From JAJPHT01 sp035526585 (GTDB lineage Archaea; Thermoplasmatota; SW-10-69-26; JACQPN01; JAJPHT01), in the NCBI GenBank assembly GCA_035526585.1, contig DATLCC010000106.1, positions 1 through 21,830 of the forward strand: 21,830 nucleotides of DNA, written 5' to 3'. Numbering within the stretch: position 1 is the first letter of the stretch; each line of letters opens with the position of its first letter. The translations under genes and the position numbers were made by a program. Positions 8,901 through 13,812 of this stretch are shown piece by piece. The notes below the pieces were generated by a model. That model ran no database searches. It saw nothing but the letters and a program-made list of their open reading frames with translations, and was not told the DNA's origin.

Positions 8901-10637
8901 CATGTTGTGGAAGTCGAAGTCCTCGATCCGCACGACGTGGTAGGACTCGACGCCGAAGTCGGAGGCGTTGTACTCGCGCGTGACCGTCGGATCCGAGTCG
9001 AGCGTGAAGTTCACCTTGACGGTGAGCGCCGCGTCGTCGTCCGTCACGTTCACGAAGACGTTGAACGCGTCCTTCGGGAAGTACGTGCTCTGCGCGGCGC
9101 CGTTGATGCCCGCAGGCGTGATCTTCGGCGTGTTGTTGAACTTCGGCTTCGTCGCGTCCGCGATGAAGAACTGCGCGCTGATGTTGTTGTTCGATTCGTT
9201 GAGCTCGAGCGTCTCTTCGCTCGGGTCCGCCGCGAGGACGATCGTGTGGCGACCGGGCGGGATGTACTTCGTGCTCGTGCCCGTGGACGACACCGCGAAG
9301 GTGTAGGGGACGACGATCGAGCCGCCGGCGTCGGTGGGCCCGTTGTCCTTCGTGAAGTTGAAGATGCTGCTCGTGAGGTTGTCGATGTACACGGTGTACT
9401 TCGTCTTCAGCTTGACGCCGCCCGCGTCCTCTCGCGCGTCGGCGGTGCCGTCGTTGCGGAGCGTGAACGCGCCGGTGATCTCGAACGAGCTCGTGTACGG
9501 GTAGGGATCGATCGCGGTGGAGCCGGGACCATCGAGCGTGATGTTGCCCGTGAAGTCCCGGTACTTGACGTGGGCGTCGCGTTGTCCGACGTTGCTGCTC
9601 GTGTCGTCGGGCGCGCGGCGCAGCGACTCCAGCTTGTCGACGTTGACGGTCACGTTGTAGACGCCCGCGTGGTCGACGATGTCCCAGGACTCGCTCCTGA
9701 GGACGAACAGGTCGCCCGCGACGCCGCCCGACGCGTTCGCATACGCGAGCGGGAAGAACGGGCCGGTGATCTTGATCTCGGCTCCGATGCCCCAGGTGGG
9801 TGGCGTCGCCGCTGCGTCCGTGACGTCGTACGCGCCGCCATAGTTCAGGGGGTCCGTCCAGTTGCCGGCGTTGCGGGCGCGGACCTCGAAGAAGGTCGGA
9901 TGGGGCAGCGTCTCGCCCTTGGGCGTCTGCTCGGTCACGTTGTACGTGCCATCGACCATCGTCGGGTCGCAGTCCGGATGGAGATCCGTGTCGGGCGTGG
10001 CCGACTCCTCGTCGTCCGTCGCCTCGGGTCCCGCGCACCAGAGGATCTCCTCGATCTGGAGGTCGATGTACTGGTCCTTGACGAAGAAGCCCGTCGCCGC
10101 GTTCGGGAGCGCGTTCACCGCGGGCTCGCGGACGCAGCGCTGCGCGATCTGGGTCGCGCTCGGGGTACCGCAGGCGGGCGTCGCGCCGGGGCAGGCCGAC
10201 ATGCCGTCGGGAACGGTCAGCGCCGAGAGGCTGACCTTGTAGCCGCCGGGGGCCAGATCGTTCGTGGTGAGGTCGAGCTGGACGTTGGTGTGGTTGTCGT
10301 CCTGACCGCGCGCGGGCAGGTCCACGGTCTGGCAATCGTTGTGCTGGGACCCCTCGACGTCCTGGATGATCGCGTAGACGCCGACGTCCGTGACGGCCGT
10401 CGTGCTGTAGACGGGGACGATGACGCTGATCTGGCGGGAGCCCCCGTTGATGAACTGGGTGGCATCGGCGCCGTTGTGGAACGTGCTCTGGAAGATCTGG
10501 GCTTCGCCCTGGACGATCGCGATGTCGGTGATGGTCCCCACCTGTGCGGACGCGGGCGTGGGTACGAGCGTCGACAGCATGATGAAGGCGATCGCCGCGG
10601 TCACGGCACGGCCGCGGGCGAACTGGGTGGCAACCAT
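5988..10637 (-). CDS. Large cell-surface protein with CARDB and tandem Ig-like domains, C-terminal membrane anchor
   Basis: This 1549-residue protein has a signal peptide (about 1-31, ending PASA before Q) and a final membrane helix (about 1521-1546) followed by RRR. Residues about 385-495 resemble a CARDB module (a long beta domain ending LELNESNNNISAQFFI). After it come beta-sandwich modules, each introduced by a D-x-x-x-P linker: DATKPKF, DEDPPKI, DNLGPRF, DDVAPIA and DDTPPAL. N-x-S/T sequons are very frequent, consistent with heavy archaeal N-glycosylation. Cysteines are found mainly in the N-terminal 225 residues. The start is ATG at 10637, with GAGAGGA just upstream. Adhesion, S-layer function or extracellular binding are all possible; no catalytic motif is visible. 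Confidence 0.85.
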   Translation of the reverse strand: MVATQFARGRAVTAAIAFIMLSTLVPTPASAQVGTITDIAIVQGEAQIFQSTFHNGADATQFINGGSRQISVIVPVYSTTAVTDVGVYAIIQDVEGSQHNDCQTVDLPARGQDDNHTNVQLDLTTNDLAPGGYKVSLSALTVPDGMSACPGATPACGTPSATQIAQRCVREPAVNALPNAATGFFVKDQYIDLQIEEILWCAGPEATDDEESATPDTDLHPDCDPTMVDGTYNVTEQTPKGETLPHPTFFEVRARNAGNWTDPLNYGGAYDVTDAAATPPTWGIGAEIKITGPFFPLAYANASGGVAGDLFVLRSESWDIVDHAGVYNVTVNVDKLESLRRAPDDTSSNVGQRDAHVKYRDFTGNITLDGPGSTAIDPYPYTSSFEITGAFTLRNDGTADAREDAGGVKLKTKYTVYIDNLTSSIFNFTKDNGPTDAGGSIVVPYTFAVSSTGTSTKYIPPGRHTIVLAADPSEETLELNESNNNISAQFFIADATKPKFNNTPKITPAGINGAAQSTYFPKDAFNVFVNVTDDDAALTVKVNFTLDSDPTVTREYNASDFGVESYHVVRIEDFDFHNMSAIGDLTDGALRTENWTVRVDANDSSHNSVSSETQKLKLQPWPVHRASADYIVVVPSDFPGEANVSYATGPDPRWVIRVEPNMTGYVGQRAGSGPVNQQNHTHNLALNVTTAKGITLNENGTYWTANTRAVCLTPENRGNEIIPIGQPTCTAADAETNNTFETSVNMSDPNTGPGRWNYSIRITDVAGHTRVINGTVLVQDFAPSVWEFNKSADTVLPGGNFTLGVNVTDDEKSVVPEVHVNFTRTTGSDKAYVNLTLEDKTDVPCRDNRICYNFNQTFKVGRGEFFGIGGTFDVTLAVTDPVGNWNVSKQGTFNVTDEDPPKIDGYGTVPATAAQIGENVTFWAKASDATNVTVKLDVFRTGTSSELLFDPIMLEEAPDGNFTTTLQFDAEGVHAWRLTAVDSLGHPSSLSEGALTVRDNLGPRFDVRSPSVVLDGTRYGSGTPRIEIAVFDVEGVDPTSIDMKVAGLPVDYTLVPAPGNLNGYLLSYEVKANKKFSHLDVVDVNLTAKDNSSDALASALDFSFTVDDVAPIARISAIVPSYRDQPGHVLNVSLNSRITLAADDNDGLPTDVESIRYRILGSGPSSAETVYTAPFHMNDAPGVYTGPRLYQIQFWAEDAVGNLNRAFNTTTVYVDDTPPALFQFFPQGRAVNATFVDDRVGVNKSVVWYRENTEPYVPLPLVETDGAWTLTLPEGVKGDVVSYYLQAWDRLDNTETFGNATHPYATFNVSNHEPKVKITAPVDGGRIFRTVDLTWDASDEDGDALVFTIFYKAPGKTNFVELAKIENSATRRYTLDSTRFPDGQYTFRLAAGDGGFVKLAETTVTILNRASAVGVVNVLGDSVPGGTMLVKAEITKAEAVVEARVYLDGKLVDSYPMNDQGKEGDEVANDGFFSVRVPVDAAGDYSVEIFTQYREDGELKESSLSNAATFNAKLTPGYIMGTYGAVIALIGLLAAVGIGVGVFVVVRRR

Positions 10638-10670
10638 GGGTTCCTCTCTCGCTTGTCCGAGGTTCAGGGG

Positions 10671-10680
10671 TTACTTAAAC
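10671..10680 (-). promoter_or_regulatory. TATA-like box of the 1549-residue surface protein operon
   Basis: Minus strand GGTTTAAGTA lies about 38 nt before the ATG at 10637. This leaves a short leader containing GAGAGGA, a plausible ribosome site. Confidence 0.45.
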
Positions 10681-10688
10681 CAACCGAA

Positions 10689-10705
10689 GACGACGTCTTG
10701 TCGTC
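10689..10705 (-). terminator. Hairpin after the 100-residue secreted-protein gene
   Basis: GACGAC at 10689-10694 and GTCGTC at 10700-10705 form a perfect 6-bp stem with a 5-nt loop. It lies 1 bp past the gene's stop codon and before the next promoter, with a T-rich stretch about 10 nt further on. Confidence 0.35.
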
Positions 10706-10706
10706 C

Positions 10707-11009
10707 TCAGGCGGGGGTGGCCTTGTGGTCGGCGGGGTACACGGTGATGGCGCCGATCTTGCAGGAGGTGACCTGCAGACCGCTGACGCCGTTCGTGTTC
10801 TCCCAGACCCCGTTGCGCTCGGGGTGCGACGAGTCGGTCGCGTTGGCGTAGAGGTAGAACGAGCCCGCCGCGACGCCGGGGGCGCCGTCGATCGGGATCG
10901 CGAGCTCATCGTGGCGCGAGCTCGTGCAGTTGGCGGCCATCGTCACGGGGACGATGAACAGGGTGGTGGTCAGCATCGCCGCGGCTGCGGCGATCAGGGC
11001 GTTCTTCAT
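10707..11009 (-). CDS. Small secreted protein of unknown family (PADH-type, member 1)
   Basis: The 100-residue product begins MKNALIAAAAAMLTTT and has a signal peptide to about residue 25 (TMAA before NC). The mature chain has two Cys, a G-S-F-Y-L-Y strand, WENTNGVSGLQ and a terminal VYPADH. A frame extends upstream to 11066, but the ATG at 11009 is preferred: AGGTGAGG lies about 10 nt upstream and the signal peptide begins there. It shares its layout with the divergent gene at 11178. No known family is recognised. The mature protein is about 75 residues, with no membrane anchor, so it is probably released or bound to other surface proteins. Confidence 0.75.
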   Translation of the reverse strand: MKNALIAAAAAMLTTTLFIVPVTMAANCTSSRHDELAIPIDGAPGVAAGSFYLYANATDSSHPERNGVWENTNGVSGLQVTSCKIGAITVYPADHKATPA

Positions 11010-11062
11010 GGGCAACAACCTCACCTGCCTCTGGGCAGGCACCGCAGCGTCCCCTAGGGAGA

Positions 11063-11135
11063 CCATAAGCGTTCGCCTGTCACCGGGCGTCCTCCTCCGA
11101 TGGAACCCGTAGCGATGTTCCGGACAAAGATTATC
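11063..11135. promoter_or_regulatory. Divergent promoter region for the two PADH-type secreted proteins
   Basis: Between the start codons at 11009 (-) and 11178 (+) there are two AT-rich boxes. Minus strand CGCTTATGG lies near 11063-11071, and plus strand AAAGATTATC lies at 11126-11135. Each would leave a leader of about 20-30 nt carrying the ribosome site seen before each start. Confidence 0.35.
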
Positions 11136-11177
11136 ATGTCCTTGGATATCGTCGTCGCAGTTGGAGGCCGTACCGCC

Positions 11178-11606
11178 ATGAGAACCGTTGCCGTCATGCT
11201 TGCCTTGAGCAGCATCCTCGTGCTCGTCCCCCTAGGCGTCGCTGCGAACGACTGCGACAACCTCATCAACACGGCCAACCAGCACATCTGCGTCGCGATC
11301 CCCGCGGGCCGCCCCGCTTCCCCGAGCCCGCTTCCCGCGGTCCCGAACTCGGGACTCTTCGGGACATACTACCTGTTCGTCGCGGGGAACCAATGCACGA
11401 ACGTCGCCTCGGACGGGTGCCGCGGACTCCCCGCGTCCCCCGGGAGCGGCATCCCGAACCCGACCCCGGACGGCGGCACGCTCGTGCCCTCCCTGAGCGT
11501 CTGGGGACTCCTCTGGCAGGAATCGAACCAGCTCTCCGGGCTCCAGCGAAAGGGCATCTCGTCGGGCGGCGTCTTCCACCCGGCGGACCACATCGTGCTC
11601 GTCTGA
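11178..11606 (+). CDS. Small secreted protein of unknown family (PADH-type, member 2)
   Basis: This 142-residue protein begins MRTVAVMLALSSILVLVP, with a signal peptide ending near GVAA before ND. The start at 11178 is preferred over the longer frame from 11100 because GGAGG lies about 10 nt upstream and the signal peptide begins there. The mature part has about five Cys, a Pro/Ser/Gly-rich stretch near residues 83-100, GTYYLFV, LLWQESNQLSGLQ, and ends VFHPADHIVLV. These blocks align in order with the divergent neighbour at 10707-11009. The extra 40 residues lie mostly in the Pro/Gly-rich insertion. No function is recognised. Confidence 0.75.
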   Translation: MRTVAVMLALSSILVLVPLGVAANDCDNLINTANQHICVAIPAGRPASPSPLPAVPNSGLFGTYYLFVAGNQCTNVASDGCRGLPASPGSGIPNPTPDGGTLVPSLSVWGLLWQESNQLSGLQRKGISSGGVFHPADHIVLV

Positions 11607-11626
11607 GCCGCAGCGGCCCACACCCT

Positions 11627-11637
11627 TGAAATAGAAG
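11627..11637 (+). promoter_or_regulatory. TATA-like box of the COG1395-type regulator
   Basis: GAAATAGAAG is centred about 31 nt before the ATG at 11663, which fits a nearly leaderless transcript. No Shine-Dalgarno site is visible. Confidence 0.4.
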
Positions 11638-11662
11638 CGCGCAGTCATCCAACGCCGAGAGC

Positions 11663-12745
11663 ATGCGCGCCTCGCTCCTTGCCCACGTCAGGGAAGCGCT
11701 TGCGCACGCCGGATTCTATCTCAGCGCCGACAGCGCGATGCGCCCGCTCGCCTTCGACATCGTCGCGCGCCGCGACAGCCAGCTCTTCATCGTGAAGGTG
11801 CTGACGAACGTCGACGGCCTCAACGAGCCCGTCGCGAACGAGCTGCGCACGATCGCAGAGTTCCTCGACGCCGTGCCCCTCGTCATTGGCGAGCGCAGCT
11901 CCTCGCGCGATCTCGAGGACGGCGCGGTCTACCTCCGCTACGGCGTCCGCATCCTGACGCACCACACGCTCGACGACTACCTCCGCGAAGGCGTCGAGCC
12001 CCTCGTCTACGCCGCGCCGGGCGGTTTCTACGTGAACCTCGACGGCGAACGGCTGCGCGGCCTGCGCGAAGAGCGCGGCCTCTCCCTCGGAGACCTCGCG
12101 CAGGCCGCCGGCGTCTCGCGGCGCGCGATCGGCATGTACGAAGAAGGCATGGGCGCGATGGTCGAGGTCGCGCAGCGCCTCGAAGAGTTCCTTGACGAAG
12201 CGCTCGTCGTGCCCTACCGCGCCTTTGACGCGCCGCGCGCGAGCGAGCCGCCCGTCCCGCAGCGCGACCTCAGCGAGCTCGCGAGCGCGTTCGAGGCGGC
12301 CGTGTTCAAGTCGCTGCGCGAGCTTGGATTCCGCGTCGCGCCCACCGCGCGCTCCCCCTTCAGCGCGATCACCCGAGAAACGACCGTGTCCTCCGAGCCA
12401 CGGTCCATCGCGAGTGACGACGCGACCGCGCCGCGAGCGCGGTCCGTCATCACTCGCGAGCACATCGACACCGTGGTCGAAGACGGAAAGCCTCGTCTGG
12501 TCACGGAGCGCGTGGTCCTCACGGGCTTTGCCGCCGACCACCCCGACGCCGCGAAGCGCGCCGCCGCGACGGCGAACCTCGCCGAGGTCACGGAGTCGTT
12601 CGGCGTGTTCTTCGTCGAGCGCAAGACGACGCGGGTCGCGCTCGAAGGGACGCCCGTGGTGTCGCGCGAGGAGCTCAAGAAGGTCGACGAGGCGGACGAG
12701 CTGCTGAAGCTCATCGAGGAGCGCAAGCGGCAGCCGACGCGGTGA
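11663..12745 (+). CDS. Archaeal HTH-type transcriptional regulator (COG1395-like)
   Basis: The 360-residue protein has the layout of the archaeal family of putative HTH regulators. Residues 1-115 form an alpha/beta domain with FDIVARRDSQLFIVKVLTNVD, which resembles a restriction-endonuclease-like core. A Cro/C1-type helix-turn-helix follows at about 128-180 (LRGLREERGLSLGDLAQAAG, then VSRRAIGMYEEG). A C-terminal domain at about 200-360 carries a strand that repeats the N-terminal theme (TESFGVFFVERK). The natural targets of this family are not well established. It is monocistronic, with its own TATA-like box. Two related palindromes begin right at its stop codon. They could be operators of this protein or of the next gene, but nothing in the sequence proves it. 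Confidence 0.85.
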   Translation: MRASLLAHVREALAHAGFYLSADSAMRPLAFDIVARRDSQLFIVKVLTNVDGLNEPVANELRTIAEFLDAVPLVIGERSSSRDLEDGAVYLRYGVRILTHHTLDDYLREGVEPLVYAAPGGFYVNLDGERLRGLREERGLSLGDLAQAAGVSRRAIGMYEEGMGAMVEVAQRLEEFLDEALVVPYRAFDAPRASEPPVPQRDLSELASAFEAAVFKSLRELGFRVAPTARSPFSAITRETTVSSEPRSIASDDATAPRARSVITREHIDTVVEDGKPRLVTERVVLTGFAADHPDAAKRAAATANLAEVTESFGVFFVERKTTRVALEGTPVVSREELKKVDEADELLKLIEERKRQPTR

Positions 12746-12858
12746 CGTCGCCGCGGGTGACGCGTCAGGCGTGGCGTCGAGTAGATGGTATGGAAGGCGG
12801 GGACAATGCTTATCATGCGTACTCGGCCCCGCAGGTGACGCGTCACCCGCGGCGTCGA
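12746..12858. repeat. Pair of related palindromes centred on GTGACGCGTCA
   Basis: Palindrome 1 spans 12746-12779 (imperfect, centred at 12762/12763). Palindrome 2 spans 12829-12852 (one mismatched pair, centred at 12840/12841). The 19-mer at 12749-12767 recurs exactly inverted at 12836-12854. The 24-mer at 12757-12780 recurs directly at 12835-12858 with 3 changes, 78 bp away. They lie between the regulator stop and the promoter of the 93-residue membrane protein. An operator pair, a DNA-bending site or a miniature mobile element are all possible. Confidence 0.8.
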
Positions 12859-12899
12859 CGCGGCGCCCCGTCGCGCTCCCGCCCTGTCCCCCCGAAACT

Positions 12900-12908
12900 C
12901 TCTATACT
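12900..12908 (+). promoter_or_regulatory. TATA-like box of the 93-residue membrane protein
   Basis: TCTATACTC is centred about 31 nt before the ATG at 12935, so the leader would be only a few nucleotides. Confidence 0.45.
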
Positions 12909-12934
12909 CCTTCGCGCAGAGACCTGGACCGGCT

Positions 12935-13216
12935 ATGGCTGGAAGGAAAGGAAGGACGGTCAAAGGCGCGCGCACGTGGCTCGGCACGCTTCTCGTGGCG
13001 TGGACGTTCGTGAGCGGTAGCGCGCTCGTGCTCGCGACCGCGTACTATCAGCGCACGCACGACCTGCGGCTCCTCATCGTGTGGCTCGCGCCGCCGTTCC
13101 TGATCGGCAGCGTGCTCCTCGGGAGCATCGCGCTCGTGTCGTTCTTCGGTTCCGTGGAGGAGCCGGAGGTCGAGGTAGTAAATCACACTGGGACCAGACA
13201 AAGCATCTGGAAGTAG
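12935..13216 (+). CDS. Small two-helix membrane protein, unknown function
   Basis: This 93-residue protein has a basic N-terminus (AGRKGRTVKGARTW), helices at about 14-36 and 46-69, and a short acidic segment (VEEPEVEVV) before the C-terminus. I recognise no family. Basic residues before helix 1 predict that both ends are cytoplasmic. It stands alone with its own promoter and ends 11 bp before the inverted repeat at 13228. The last residues (NHTGTRQSIWK) look less regular than the rest, so the original C-terminus may have been altered by insertion of the neighbouring element; this is a guess. Confidence 0.7.
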   Translation: MAGRKGRTVKGARTWLGTLLVAWTFVSGSALVLATAYYQRTHDLRLLIVWLAPPFLIGSVLLGSIALVSFFGSVEEPEVEVVNHTGTRQSIWK

Positions 13217-13227
13217 AGTCGCCATGG

Positions 13228-13255
13228 GCGCCAAGGAGGCCAAGGGCGCCAAGCG
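13228..13255 (+). repeat. Left arm of a 28-bp inverted repeat (CCAAGG family)
   Basis: This arm pairs with 13774-13801 at 26 of 28 positions. It consists of three near-tandem GCCAAGG units about 9 bp apart. Together the arms bound a segment of about 574 bp with a decayed GxxExxY gene. Confidence 0.9.
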
Positions 13256-13375
13256 AAAGACAATGGTGCGAGCAGCTCCAACGCACCGCTGAGAACGACG
13301 ACATCGAGTGATGCCCGGAGAAAGAAGAAATAGTGCGGGACTTACCGACGTCCTTGATGTCTTTCGCCAAGCCAA

Positions 13376-13771
13376 GTCCCCCGGGTCGATGAGGCTGCGC
13401 GCGTCGTCGTGGACGCTGCCATTCACGTCCACCGGCAACTGGGGCCAGGGCTTCGAGAAGATCACGATCGTGAGGCCCTTCGCTGCTGAGTTACGGCTGC
13501 GCGGCGGCGTGTCGAGATCGAAAAGGCCGTCATTGTCACGCTTGGCGGGCGGCCCCTCCGGTGCTTCCGTCTGGACATGCTGGTCGATGAGGTGCTCGTC
13601 GTCGAACGGAAGGCGAAGCACCGCTTCCACAAGGAAGACTTCCAGCAGACCCCCAGCTATCTCGCGGCGACCGGCTATCATCTAGCGCTGGCGCTGAACG
13701 TCGACGCCCCAATGATGGAACAGGGCATCAAGCGCGTCATCCGGTCGCGAAGCGCAACCGGCCTAGAATGA
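13376..13771 (+). pseudogene. Decayed GxxExxY-family protein gene (PD-(D/E)XK_3-like)
   Basis: Recognisable family blocks are spread over this segment. One frame gives VDEAARVVVDAAIHVHRQLGPGL (about 13385-13450), the usual N-terminal AAIxVHRxLGPGL motif. The same frame then meets TGA at 13487. The next expected block, AELRLRGG, appears in another frame at about 13485-13508. The first frame resumes at about 13511 with VEIEKAVIV, RLDMLVDEVLVVERKA and YLAATGYHLALALNVDAP, ending in GIKRVI and a stop at 13769-13771. This is two compensating frameshifts. The family's ExxY tyrosine is an Asp here (GLREDHD), and no in-frame start codon is visible between the upstream TGA (13355) and the motif. The gene is therefore very probably dead. 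The family is nuclease-like by fold; its role is not firmly known. Confidence 0.85.
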
Positions 13772-13773
13772 CG

Positions 13774-13812
13774 CGCTTGGCGCCCTTGGCCGTCTTGGCG
13801 CCCTTGGCGTCT
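13774..13812 (-). repeat. Right arm of the inverted repeat (CCAAGG family), with an extra unit
   Basis: 13774-13801 is the inverted copy of 13228-13255 (26 of 28 match). The right side is longer: CTTGGCGCCCTTGGC occurs at 13776-13790 and again at 13794-13808, so the arm holds a partial tandem duplication. It ends directly against the stop codon of the flavoprotein gene (13813-13815). It separates two convergent genes and could also act as a terminator. Confidence 0.9.

Noticed and set aside
6702..11057. A 1451-codon open frame on the plus strand opposite the Ig/CARDB surface protein and a secreted protein
   Set aside because: It spans two genes and their intergenic promoter, has antisense-type composition (R, V, D, E, A) and no recognisable domain.
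11100..11177. Upstream ATG start for the 142-residue secreted protein at 11100
   Set aside because: It would put a second hydrophobic stretch before the signal peptide, and the GGAGG site lies just before the ATG at 11178.
13487..13489. TGA in the GxxExxY gene read as a selenocysteine or other recoded codon
   Set aside because: The expected local block is found in another frame around the TGA, which shows frameshifts. No Sec-insertion hairpin is evident, and the family has no Cys or Sec at this place.
13308..13685. A 125-codon frame over the GxxExxY remnant starting at ATG 13308
   Set aside because: It contains only the short out-of-frame AELRLRGG block. The strong family blocks before and after are in a different frame, so this is not the real product.
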